Shown one piece after another: positions 35,124-43,834 of a stretch of DNA of 59,839 nucleotides. Below the pieces are notes generated by a model. The model did not search any database. It had not been told where the DNA came from and saw only the letters and a program-made list of their open reading frames with translations. The position numbers were made by a program, and so were the translations under genes. This DNA is from JAFDZV01 sp048594725 (GTDB lineage Bacteria; Bacteroidota; Ignavibacteria; OLB7), in NCBI GenBank assembly GCA_048594725.1, contig JBMDXA010000250.1, positions 1 to 59,839 of the forward strand. Direction: 5' to 3'. The stretch's first letter is position 1, and each line of letters opens with the position of its first letter.

Positions 35124-36104
35124 TCAGGAGAGCACCTTCAGTTTGCGGAGGATGCGGCGGGGGAGCGATTTGGCGCTCTGCCACCGGATGGCGCTCAGGC
35201 GATGCCTCAACTGGGCGCCGCTCTCGGTTTTCATCGTCGCCAGCAGCTCGTCGCGGCCGAAGCGTTTTTCATATTCCAATTCCAGATCGAGCGCAAAGCC
35301 GAGCTGGTTGTCGATCAGGGCGAAGATCCAGAGGAGCACGTACTCCCTGGGGGTGTACTCCTCCCCCGCCATCGATTCGAGCGAGCGGAGGTAGCGGGCC
35401 TCGCACCATCCCGGAGATTTCCGGAAGGAGTGCCGCACCCCTTTCTCGGTCACGTTTCCATCACCGGTCATCAGCTTCTCCAGGGTGGAGCGGCGCATCC
35501 GGATGGCCCCCTTCACAGTGCATTCGGAGAGCCAGAAGCCGGCGCGCGTCAGCTCGCGATGCGCATCGATGAAGAGATCCTCCCCCTGGTAGGCATCGAT
35601 CAATCCCGGCTCGATATCGATTGCCAGCAGGCGGCTCCGCAGCTCCCGGCCCAGGCTGTTGATGATCCTGAGATCGGTTCCCTGGCTATCCACCTTCAGC
35701 CAGTCCACCCCCGGAAGGGAGATCTTGCGCATGATCGACTCCAGCGTGGATGCCGGCACATTCGACTCCCGCTCCACCTCGAAGAGATTGGAGAACATGT
35801 AGTTGCGCAGGGAGCCCAGATCCGGCTGAAGCGTGCTGGAGCAGAAGGGGGAATGGGTGAAGTAGAACGTCACCTCCTTGCTGCCGGAATCGGCGGTCAC
35901 CGCCTCGTTCACCATGATCGACTTGCGGAATCTGCCATCGGAGACCTCGTGCAGCTCGCGCGAATCCGGATCGAACCCGACGTAGATCGAGTGCGGAGCG
36001 ATGCCGTTCCAGATCTCCGGGGGAGCATCGGAGGCACCCACATCCATCAGGACCGGCTGTGCGTTCAGCTTTGCGAGCAGTTTATGGATCGTTTCGGTCT
36101 TCAT
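35124..36104 (-). CDS. FkbM-family methyltransferase (2), divergent
   Basis: 326-residue protein with a compact FkbM-like fold: VLMDVGASDAPPEIW (residues 18-32) as motif I and WLKVDSQGTDLRIINSLG in place of the usual KIDVEGAE segment. The DSQGTD variant occurs in a recognised FkbM subgroup. The C-terminal 100 residues (from about 225) are an extra basic helical region. Substrate unknown; a sugar O-methyl transfer is the simplest guess. Confidence 0.8.
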   Translation of the reverse strand: MKTETIHKLLAKLNAQPVLMDVGASDAPPEIWNGIAPHSIYVGFDPDSRELHEVSDGRFRKSIMVNEAVTADSGSKEVTFYFTHSPFCSSTLQPDLGSLRNYMFSNLFEVERESNVPASTLESIMRKISLPGVDWLKVDSQGTDLRIINSLGRELRSRLLAIDIEPGLIDAYQGEDLFIDAHRELTRAGFWLSECTVKGAIRMRRSTLEKLMTGDGNVTEKGVRHSFRKSPGWCEARYLRSLESMAGEEYTPREYVLLWIFALIDNQLGFALDLELEYEKRFGRDELLATMKTESGAQLRHRLSAIRWQSAKSLPRRILRKLKVLS

Positions 36105-36234
36105 GGGACTCGGTTTCCCTTGGGATTAATGATCGCGCAGCACCATGGGGATATCCGGCGGCCGGAGAGGGACGGAAACACCGGTACCAGAATCGCACCA
36201 GCCCCCGCCGTACCACCGCACCGGCACCGATACG

Positions 36235-37362
36235 TTACAGATATCTCCCCACAATCTCGGTGAACTCCTCCATCCGCCTCAGGTAGGTATGTTCCCTGAG
36301 CGTCCGCTCCTGGCCCGCCGCGGCAATCGCCTGGCGTTCATCCTCATGATCCAGATAATGCCGGATCATCTCGAAGCATTCATCGTGGCTGCGGTAGGCG
36401 GCCACCTCGCGCCCCGGCTCGAACATCTCGTGCAGGTTCTCCTTCCAATCGGTCAGGAGCATCGCCCCCATGCCGGTTGCCTCGTACAGCCGCATATTGT
36501 TGGCGTACGGCCCGGCGATAGCGATATGATGATTCAGGGCGATCCTGGTGCGTCCCAGAATCCGGTACATCTCCCTGCCCCAGGCCGGGCCGCCATGATG
36601 CTGGCGCACCGGCGAGCCCTCCGGCAGACGCTCCACCCCCTGCCCGAAGATCCGAATATCGAACTCGCGGCAGAGCCCCTCCATCAGCTTTCCGCGTTCA
36701 TCATGATGCCGGGAGATACTGCCGATGAAGGAGACCGGATAGATCCGCTCCTGCGGCGGCACCGCATCCAGGATGCCCGGCTCGAACGCCAGCCGATTCA
36801 GCTCGCTTGCGATCCCGGCGGCGCGGAAGCGGTCCACGAAGTTCGGGAGCGATGAGATGAACAGATCGTACATGCTCATATCGGCATCCTCCGGCAGCGG
36901 CGCGGCGAACTGTCCCACCAGAAGCCGGGTATGCGGCTTCATCTCCCTGAGGAAGGCCGTGCTGATGCCATCGAGCACCTGGTTGAGGATCACATCCGGC
37001 TTGTAGTGCCTGATCTGCGCGGCCAGGATCTCGTACATCCAGCGGGTATCGGGGAGCTTGGAGACCCAGGGCACGATCCCCCTGCGCATCCGCACCTGCC
37101 AGCGCTTTCCGGAACCATGCCGCACCGGCACGCCATGCTCCCGCGCCCAGGCGCGCTGCAACGGCTCGTTGTTGGCATGCAGCTCCAGCGCCTCGTGGCC
37201 CAGCGCGTTCAGATTGCGCGAGTAGAAATCGGCGACCCCGAACAGGCTTTCATTCCTCAGGCGCAGCTGCCCGGCATACGGCTGAGCGGCAAGCCCCGGA
37301 TTCTCCCGGTAGAGGGAATCGAGGAAGCCGGTATAATCTATGTTCAGCACCAGAATCCGCAT
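36235..37362 (-). CDS. CgeB-like glycosyltransferase (GT-B)
   Basis: 375 residues from the ATG at 37360-37362 (MRILVLNIDYTGFLDSLY). The C-terminal half has the CgeB/Glyco_trans_1_2 pattern: YPVSFIGSISRHHDERGKLM, FGQGVERLP, ALNHHIAIAGPYANNMRLYE, ATGMGAMLLTDWKENLHEMF and EVAAYRSHDECFEMIRHYL. These proteins act as glycosyltransferases in spore-coat and surface-glycan loci. A longer in-frame start at 37446 would overlap the CapA gene and is not family-like. Confidence 0.82.
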   Translation of the reverse strand: MRILVLNIDYTGFLDSLYRENPGLAAQPYAGQLRLRNESLFGVADFYSRNLNALGHEALELHANNEPLQRAWAREHGVPVRHGSGKRWQVRMRRGIVPWVSKLPDTRWMYEILAAQIRHYKPDVILNQVLDGISTAFLREMKPHTRLLVGQFAAPLPEDADMSMYDLFISSLPNFVDRFRAAGIASELNRLAFEPGILDAVPPQERIYPVSFIGSISRHHDERGKLMEGLCREFDIRIFGQGVERLPEGSPVRQHHGGPAWGREMYRILGRTRIALNHHIAIAGPYANNMRLYEATGMGAMLLTDWKENLHEMFEPGREVAAYRSHDECFEMIRHYLDHEDERQAIAAAGQERTLREHTYLRRMEEFTEIVGRYL

Positions 37363-37369
37363 GCTCAGC

Positions 37370-38698
37370 TCACCCTTCGGTCCATGTAAGAAGCTCCCGC
37401 GCATGCTCCCGGATATCGGGGGTGCGCAGATCGCGCTCATCGCCATGCAGAATCGCCAGGGCGGTCTCGATGGACCAGCGGTGCGACTCGTTGCGGATCA
37501 GGTTCAGGAGCATCAGGGGATCGCCGAGATCGGGAAGCCCGGCCTTTGCGGCGGCCGCATCCAGGCCGATACGCCGTTTCACCCCGCGGAGCAGGCCGTT
37601 CAGATGCGCGCGGATATTTCCGGCGCCCCCCGCCACTCCGCTGGAGCGCTGGAGCCAGCGGCGATACCGGGTCTGCCAGAGATGAAGCGCCATCTCCTGC
37701 CAGTAGGCATGGAACCGCTCGCGGTCCAGAAGCAGCTCGCTGATGGCATGGAGATACTCCAGCGTATCGCGCAGCCGCCGCTCATCGGCCATGATCGAGA
37801 TCGTACGATCGGCCCTCATCTCCACCGGAAGAAGTTCCACCGAAAGCAGTTCGCGGCCGCTGAAGCGCATCCTCGCCATCACCCCCCACTCGGTTTTCGG
37901 GTAGCGTAGGCCGGCGGGATAATCGAAGAGGAAATTGCCGAGGCTATGAAGGATGAATCCATCGCCGTAGCGCTCCCATCCCTGGGGCACATGGGGATGA
38001 TGCCCTATCACCAGCGTGGCCCCGGCATCGATAAAGGCGTGCAACTGCGCCTGCCGCTGCATCGGCGGCACCGGTATCTCCTCGACGCCGCCATGCGCGG
38101 CCACCACAACCAGATCGCCACGGGCGGCGGCGGCGGCCACCGCAACCACGGCATCGGGATGGCCTATCCAGGCCGAGCCGGGACCGCTCCGCTCGGCCGC
38201 GCCGAACTCGCGCTCGCAGAACGAGAAGATCGCCAGGCGCACCCCTCCGGGAAGTTCCCGTACGAGAGGGGCCATTGCATCGGCATGGTTCATACCGGCA
38301 CCGCAGGTCGCCAGACCGGCAGCCCGGCAGCTCTCCAGCGTGCGCTCCAATCCCTCCGCCCCGTAATCCATGATATGATTGTTCGCCAGGGAGGCCGCGG
38401 CAAAGCCGAGCGCGCGGAGCACGGCCGGAGAGGCGGGATCGAGCGCCACCGGCGGCCCCGACTTCTGCAACGGAGCGGCGGCGGAACGAACCGGCCCCTC
38501 CAGATTCACGATTGCCAGATCGGCGGCGGCCACCACCCCGCGCAATCGGCCATCGAACGTGCGCGCGGCGGCGGCATGCGGGTCCTCCGCATCGGAGAAA
38601 CGCTCCTGCGCGCAGAAATCCCCCGCGGCAAGCAACGTCCATTCCGGGGCACCGCTGGTGCCGGAGGAGAGAAGTACGATATGTCCTGAGCTGCTCAT
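37370..38698 (-). CDS. CapA-like protein (PGA_cap/metallophosphatase fold)
   Basis: Has the CapA (poly-gamma-glutamate capsule) domain motifs in order: AAGDF (24-28), IVNLEGP (63-69), LANNHIMDYG (104-113), AHGGVEE (201-207), IGHHPHV (231-237) and HSLGNFLFDYP (251-261). No N-terminal membrane anchor is seen, unlike Bacillus CapA. The ATG at 38696-38698 overlaps the stop of the upstream asparagine-synthetase-like gene by four bases. A 180-residue C-terminal extension is not recognised. Role in this glycan is unknown; hydrolytic or ligase-helper activity are both possible. Confidence 0.85.
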   Translation of the reverse strand: MSSSGHIVLLSSGTSGAPEWTLLAAGDFCAQERFSDAEDPHAAAARTFDGRLRGVVAAADLAIVNLEGPVRSAAAPLQKSGPPVALDPASPAVLRALGFAAASLANNHIMDYGAEGLERTLESCRAAGLATCGAGMNHADAMAPLVRELPGGVRLAIFSFCEREFGAAERSGPGSAWIGHPDAVVAVAAAAARGDLVVVAAHGGVEEIPVPPMQRQAQLHAFIDAGATLVIGHHPHVPQGWERYGDGFILHSLGNFLFDYPAGLRYPKTEWGVMARMRFSGRELLSVELLPVEMRADRTISIMADERRLRDTLEYLHAISELLLDRERFHAYWQEMALHLWQTRYRRWLQRSSGVAGGAGNIRAHLNGLLRGVKRRIGLDAAAAKAGLPDLGDPLMLLNLIRNESHRWSIETALAILHGDERDLRTPDIREHARELLTWTEG

Positions 38699-40458
38699 CG
38701 TGCCGTGGGATCGAGAAGTCGTAATGCGAGCGCCTGCACCGCCTCCAGGCTGTTGACCGCCTGGAGATCGCCACGGACGGCTGCCTCGTGCGCGGCTATC
38801 ACGCGGTCGGTCCGCACCCAGCGATCCAGCCGGCCGGCCGCCTCGTAGATGGGCCACAGGGCCGAGTTGCCCCCCTGGCGGATGGAATCCTGCTCCAGCG
38901 TATTACGCGTGGGATTGAACTCCCGCAGCGGGCCGCGCCGGAACGAGCGCGGCAGCGTCTCGCCAAGGCCCCGGCGCATCAGATAACCTTTCGAGAGCTT
39001 GAACGGCATGCCGAGGAAGGTTACCGGGAGCGAGGCCACCTCCGGCAGATGCTTCTTGAACATCTCCACCTGAAGACGGCGCCCTTCCAGGGCCAGACGC
39101 GGAAGCGAGAGGGTAAAGCGCGCCAGCTCGCGATCGACGAACGGGGTGCTTACCCCCTTCCAGTAATCGTACATCATCGGCTGGTAGAAGGAGAAGCCGA
39201 AGACATGGCTCCACTGGAAGACCATCCAGATCTTCTGGTAGGCGGGGCCGGGCACCGAATCGTAATCGCTCCGGAGCTCCGCCTCGATCTCCTCCATCGC
39301 GCGGTCGATGCCGGGACGGAACACCTCGCGGAGATTCTCCGGGCTCCACATGTGCCACTTGTCGGTCAGGCGCTTCAGGAGCGATCTCTCCCCCGGCACC
39401 ATGCCGGCAGTCTGCGCGCCACCATGGGGATCGCCGATAAAACCGGTGACGATGGGAGAGGGCTCGTTGCGCACCGCCTCCAGAAAAGGCATCTGGTACA
39501 TGCCATGGAAATGGGTGGCGCTGCCGAACCAGTCGCCCCACATCGGCACGTAGCGGGCCAGGTAATCGGTGCCGAGATCGACCCGCTTCCACTGGAGGTT
39601 CAGGGCGCGGGCCACCTGCTCGGCGTACAGCGTCTCCTTCCAGGTGGCCGGGCCGTAGGTATAGGCGGTCATCGGAATCTTTTCCTGGGCCCCGACGGCC
39701 GCTATCAGCCGCGAATCCACTCCGCCGGAGAGTGGAAGGGTCCAGTGGCCGGAGGTGCGGAGCGCGCGTGCTATCGGCGCCCGCATCCGCTCGTACATCT
39801 CGCCGGCAAGCTCGTCCCAGCCATGGTGCCAGCGCTGGTCGCTCGGGGCCACGCTCCAGACGCGGCTCCAGCGGAATCCGGCATCGTTCCACTCGGCAAC
39901 CGCATCGGGGCGCACCACCTTCAACTGCCTGAACAGCGTCCAGTCGCCCACGAAGTGGCCGTTGAGCAGGAGCGAGACCACGGCGGCCTCGTGGAAATCG
40001 TTCTCGGTGTACCCTCCCGCTGCCACGGCAACCGGCTCCAGCGTGCTTGCAAGACGCCCCTCTCCCATCGCCGCATGATACAGGGGGATGCTGCCGTTCC
40101 AATCGTTCCAGAGGGTCCAGGACCGGCCATCGGCGCTCACCCTCAGCAGGAGGATGCGCCCCTCCCACGGCAGGGAGAACTTCTCCGGCGAGGCGGCCCG
40201 CAGCATCGCATCGGCGACGCCGTTCCAGGTGGGGTCCTGCTCCGGACGTCCGGCGCGCACCAGCAGGGAGCCATCGGCAAGACGATGGACCGAGGAGTCG
40301 AGATCGCCATGTCCCCAGATATCGATAGAGGTTTCGCCCACGGCGAGGGTCTTGCGGACCAGCCATGGAAAATGCCCGAGCGCCCGCTGGAGAGCCCCGG
40401 AGGCCGCAGCGGCGCGGGTGGCATCGAGTCGGTATGTCGCGGTAAAGCCGACGATCAT
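38695..40458 (-). CDS. Asparagine-synthetase-like protein lacking the catalytic Cys
   Basis: 587 residues. The C-terminal half has an intact ATP pyrophosphatase loop LPLSGGVDSRLIAAV (SGGVDS at 244-249). The N-terminal half keeps a class-II-amidotransferase-like shape (LWNDWNGSIPLYHAAM) but starts MIVGFTA, with no Cys2 nucleophile. It is therefore unlikely to hydrolyse glutamine and may form an amide or other bond with a different amine, as beta-lactam and lasso-peptide synthetases do. It is translationally coupled to the CapA-like gene, suggesting joint action. Confidence 0.85.
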   Translation of the reverse strand: MIVGFTATYRLDATRAAAASGALQRALGHFPWLVRKTLAVGETSIDIWGHGDLDSSVHRLADGSLLVRAGRPEQDPTWNGVADAMLRAASPEKFSLPWEGRILLLRVSADGRSWTLWNDWNGSIPLYHAAMGEGRLASTLEPVAVAAGGYTENDFHEAAVVSLLLNGHFVGDWTLFRQLKVVRPDAVAEWNDAGFRWSRVWSVAPSDQRWHHGWDELAGEMYERMRAPIARALRTSGHWTLPLSGGVDSRLIAAVGAQEKIPMTAYTYGPATWKETLYAEQVARALNLQWKRVDLGTDYLARYVPMWGDWFGSATHFHGMYQMPFLEAVRNEPSPIVTGFIGDPHGGAQTAGMVPGERSLLKRLTDKWHMWSPENLREVFRPGIDRAMEEIEAELRSDYDSVPGPAYQKIWMVFQWSHVFGFSFYQPMMYDYWKGVSTPFVDRELARFTLSLPRLALEGRRLQVEMFKKHLPEVASLPVTFLGMPFKLSKGYLMRRGLGETLPRSFRRGPLREFNPTRNTLEQDSIRQGGNSALWPIYEAAGRLDRWVRTDRVIAAHEAAVRGDLQAVNSLEAVQALALRLLDPTAR

Positions 40459-40483
40459 GGCTGGGGATAGAGAATGATTATCG

Positions 40484-40559
40484 TACGTAGCACGCCACCT
40501 TTGGCGGCTATAGTTAGTAGATAGCCGTACTTAGTTTTTAGAGCTTAGCGCTTAGAGCG
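40484..40559. repeat. TTAG-family heptamers with an imperfect GC hairpin
   Basis: GCCACC-TTT-GGCGGC hairpin (one mismatch) followed by TAGTTAGTAG and ACTTAGTTTTTAGAGCTTAG units. This is one arm of the compound plan; no clear opposite arm. Confidence 0.65.
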
Positions 40560-40635
40560 AATTTCAGATGAGCGTACCTGTTTGCTGGCCCCTGTAGGGG
40601 GCACCCAGTCGTACCACTACCAATCCTTTCCGGCA

Positions 40636-41907
40636 TCAGCTGGCCGGTTCCACGTACCAGGAACCTTCGCCGAGGGTGACGCCATGGGTTGGCGGCGGGA
40701 TCTCGCCGGAGCCGTAGAAATCCCCTTCGATCACCGTCAGCTCCATCGCGTCGCTGATGGTATCGTAGTAGGACCACTCCCGCCCCTGGTTCGGCATCAC
40801 GCTGTAGCCCACGCGGAAGGTGGAGGCAGGCAGGGCCAGACGGGGAAGGCGCAGCACGAACGTTCCCTTGTCCGGAAGGGTACCGAAGTCATTGCCGGTG
40901 ACGCGGTTGTTGATGAAGAAGACATCCACATCCAGCTGCGTCTTGATGGAAATGCCGACGAACACATTGTTGAGATTCTGCCCCGGCTTGGCCTCGTACT
41001 GGAGGTGGAGATTGACATCCTGGCCCGACTGGGCGAAGTCGATAAATCTCCCCTCGTTATCGCGAAGCTCCATTCCCACCACCCGTATCTCGCCGGAGCC
41101 GCGCCGGTCGGTGCGGTCGCGCAGCGAGCCGGTATGCTCGGAGATGCCGCGCAGATAGTGGGCGATGGCATCCCCCTGCGATCCGATGAACTGCACCTGC
41201 CCCCCTCCGAGCACCACACCGCGCTGGCAAAGATTCCCCACGGCGGCCATGTTGTGGCTGACGAACAGGACCGTGCGCCCCTCGCGGGCCACATCCCCCA
41301 TCTTTCCCAGGCACTTCTTCTGGAAGGCCGCATCACCCACCGCCAGCACCTCATCCACCAGCATGATCTCCGGCTCCAGGTGGGCGGCCACCGCAAACGC
41401 GAGGCGAACGTACATTCCGCTGGAATACCGTTTCACCGGCGTATCGAGGAACTTCTCCACCTCGGCGAACGCCACGATCTCATCGAACTTTCTGGTGATC
41501 TCGGCCTTGCGCATACCGAGGATGGCGCCGTTCAGGAAGATGTTCTCCCGGCCGCTCAGTTCCGGATGGAACCCGGTTCCAACCTCCAGCAGCGAGCCGA
41601 CGCGCCCCCGGATAAGGGCGGAGCCTTCGGTGGGAGCGGTGATACGGGAGAGAACCTTCAGCAGCGTGCTCTTGCCGGCGCCGTTGCGGCCGATGATACC
41701 CACGGCTTCACCCTGGCGGATATCGAAGGAGACATCCCGGATGGCCCAGAAGAGCTCCTTTTCATTCTCCTCCTTCTTCCCGCGGATCATCCGCAGTGGA
41801 GCGGTGAAGACATCGCTGATGGTATCGCGCAAGGCACGATACCGCTCGCGGCGCCCAAGCCGGTAACGCTTGCTCAGATTCTCTACCTGAATTGCTATAT
41901 CGCTCAT
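40636..41907 (-). CDS. wzt: ABC polysaccharide exporter, ATP-binding subunit with C-terminal sugar-recognition domain
   Basis: ATPase of the Wzm/Wzt O-antigen/teichoic-acid type exporter. Walker A GRNGAGKST (73-81), signature YSSGMYVRLA (161-170), Walker B IMLVDEVLAVGD (181-192). The 423-residue length reflects a Wzt C-terminal beta-sandwich domain of about 150 residues (from about 260), which in known systems binds the modified non-reducing end of the glycan and gives export specificity. Partner permease at 42917-43834; a methyltransferase gene lies between. Confidence 0.93.
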   Translation of the reverse strand: MSDIAIQVENLSKRYRLGRRERYRALRDTISDVFTAPLRMIRGKKEENEKELFWAIRDVSFDIRQGEAVGIIGRNGAGKSTLLKVLSRITAPTEGSALIRGRVGSLLEVGTGFHPELSGRENIFLNGAILGMRKAEITRKFDEIVAFAEVEKFLDTPVKRYSSGMYVRLAFAVAAHLEPEIMLVDEVLAVGDAAFQKKCLGKMGDVAREGRTVLFVSHNMAAVGNLCQRGVVLGGGQVQFIGSQGDAIAHYLRGISEHTGSLRDRTDRRGSGEIRVVGMELRDNEGRFIDFAQSGQDVNLHLQYEAKPGQNLNNVFVGISIKTQLDVDVFFINNRVTGNDFGTLPDKGTFVLRLPRLALPASTFRVGYSVMPNQGREWSYYDTISDAMELTVIEGDFYGSGEIPPPTHGVTLGEGSWYVEPAS

Positions 41908-41994
41908 GATGTCTGTTCAGATGCTCTGTTATCGTACTCGGACAGGAAAGCGTGCGGACGAGAAAGGACAGGGATTCGGGCAACAGCTTCGGGC

Positions 41995-42876
41995 TCAGAG
42001 GCCGGTCCGGCGGGCCAGGTATCCGTTGGCCCTGTAGGTACGGCCATCCAGCGTGAAGTGCTCCTCCTCCTCGGTGATATGCAGCTCGATCTGGTATCCC
42101 TCGCTGATGGCCGCCTCGAAGGCGGCGCGGGGAACCCAGGTGACCGGGTAGCTGAGAGTGCTATCCTCCATGCCGGGGGGAAGCGGGCGCACCCCCTTGC
42201 TGATCTTCCGCTGCTGGATGGTGATAACGGTGCGGTTATCCTCCAGCAATCCCTGGCGGCTTATATAGAGGAACCGGGCATTGGCCGCGACGATGCGCCG
42301 TGTGAATGCGAGCGGATCGGGGGTATAGACGATGGCGCCGGAGGTGAACATCATGTCCGCATCCGGGCAGGCCTCCCGTGCAAGCTCCACGCTCTCGTAG
42401 AACCGCAGTTCCTCGCTCTCCAGCTTCCTCCCCTCGCGCACCATGGCAGAGGTTTCCACCACATGCCAGCGAAGTTTCACCCGGTCCCCGAAATAGGCAC
42501 GGGCGCGGAAGTAGTGGCCGCCGCAGGCGCCACCGAAATCGATCACATGCAGCTCGCCATCCCGTACCGCCCGCTCCATGGCGGTCAGGTACTTGAAATC
42601 CATCCCCTCGATCCGCAGCGGCCGCTCGGCGGCCAGCCGGTCGCGCAGAAACTCCGTGCTCCAGCAGACTGCCTCTATCAGCTTGTCGTGCTGGTAGCCG
42701 ATGCCGGCGCAGTACGCAAGCGCCGCATCATACGAGGCGAACCGTGGCATCTCGCCACCGGTGGTGCGATGCCGCTTGAACAGATTCGCCACCATCGGGG
42801 GAAACAGTTGCCGCGCGATATTCTTCATTCCCATTGCATCTCTCGCATTGATAGCCCTATATCCCTTCTCTTTCAT
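41995..42876 (-). CDS. Putative methyltransferase, TIGR04325/LIC12133-like
   Basis: 293-residue protein with VIDFGGACGGHYFRARAYF as a motif-I-like loop, WHVVETSAMVREGRKL as post-I, and MMFTSGAIVYTPDP. These match the TIGR04325 family of predicted methyltransferases found in surface-glycan loci. It lies between wzm and wzt, so it may modify the growing or finished chain before export. The first 14 residues could be a false extension; ATGs at residues 15 and 17 are alternatives. Confidence 0.75.
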   Translation of the reverse strand: MKEKGYRAINARDAMGMKNIARQLFPPMVANLFKRHRTTGGEMPRFASYDAALAYCAGIGYQHDKLIEAVCWSTEFLRDRLAAERPLRIEGMDFKYLTAMERAVRDGELHVIDFGGACGGHYFRARAYFGDRVKLRWHVVETSAMVREGRKLESEELRFYESVELAREACPDADMMFTSGAIVYTPDPLAFTRRIVAANARFLYISRQGLLEDNRTVITIQQRKISKGVRPLPPGMEDSTLSYPVTWVPRAAFEAAISEGYQIELHITEEEEHFTLDGRTYRANGYLARRTGL

Positions 42877-42916
42877 ACTGCCGCCGGGCGATCCATGCGC
42901 TCATCAAACCGCACGA

Positions 42917-43834
42917 TCAGACAACGTCGGCAAACGTTCGTTCCATTTTTCTGAAATACATCACCCCTCCAACCAGCAAAAGCAGCACCACGGCGGCCGA
43001 GACCAGGATCATCGAACCGGTGGTATTCTCGGTGCCGAGCAGGGCCCAGCGGAATCCCTCCACCACGCCGGCCATCGGGTTCAGGCCGTAGAGAGCGCGC
43101 CACTGCTCCGGCACCTGGGTGGCCGGATAGGCGATGGGGCTGACGAACAGCCAGATCTGCGTCAGGAACGGGATGGTATAGCGCACATCGCGATACTGCA
43201 CGTTCAGCGCCGAGAGCCAGAGTCCTACCGCGAGCGCGGTACAGACCGCAAGCAGCAGAAACAGGGGAAGCATCAGCACGGCGATACCGGGAACGATGCC
43301 ATAGAAGGCCATCATGCCCAGCAGGATCACCGATGCGATACCGAAATCCACCAGCCCGGCCAGCACCGCCGACATCGGGATGATGAGGCGGGGGAAATAG
43401 ACCTTGGAGACCAGCCGCTCGTTCGATACCAGGCTGTTGCTGGACTCCGAGAGCGCGTGGGCGAAGAGCTGCCACGGCACCAGCGCGCAGAACGACCAGA
43501 CCGGATAGGGAATATCCGTGCCGGTCTTGATGCCCCCCAGCTTGCTGAAGAAGACCGAGAAGACCACCATCGTGAAGAAGGGCTGGATGATGGCCCAGGC
43601 CGCGCCAAGCGTGGTCTGCTTGTAGCGCACCTTGATATCGCGCCACACCAGGAAGTACAGAAGCTCGCGGTAGGCCCACACCTCGTCCATCCTGAGCGAT
43701 ACCCATCCCTTCGGGGGACGGATGACCGTCAGATGCTCATCCAGATGCGGTCCCGCGGTGGCACCGTTCATGGCCTTGATCTCGGGCTCGATATTCTCCT
43801 GCCGGAGAGCGATCTCATCACGCTGCATGCTCAT
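42917..43834 (-). CDS. wzm: ABC polysaccharide exporter, permease subunit
   Basis: ABC-2 type permease of 305 residues with about six membrane segments in the last 230. The cytosolic N-terminus carries LLYFLVWRDIKVRYKQTTLG, the classic entry motif of Wzm/TagG-type permeases. It pairs with the wzt ATPase to move undecaprenyl-linked polysaccharide to the periplasm. Its start overlaps the stop of the GDP-fucose synthase gene by four bases (ATGA). Confidence 0.93.
   Translation of the reverse strand: MSMQRDEIALRQENIEPEIKAMNGATAGPHLDEHLTVIRPPKGWVSLRMDEVWAYRELLYFLVWRDIKVRYKQTTLGAAWAIIQPFFTMVVFSVFFSKLGGIKTGTDIPYPVWSFCALVPWQLFAHALSESSNSLVSNERLVSKVYFPRLIIPMSAVLAGLVDFGIASVILLGMMAFYGIVPGIAVLMLPLFLLLAVCTALAVGLWLSALNVQYRDVRYTIPFLTQIWLFVSPIAYPATQVPEQWRALYGLNPMAGVVEGFRWALLGTENTTGSMILVSAAVVLLLLVGGVMYFRKMERTFADVV

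Noticed and set aside
40582..42954. 790-codon plus-strand open frame over wzt and the methyltransferase
   Set aside because: Antisense shadow of well-supported minus-strand genes; no domain is recognisable.
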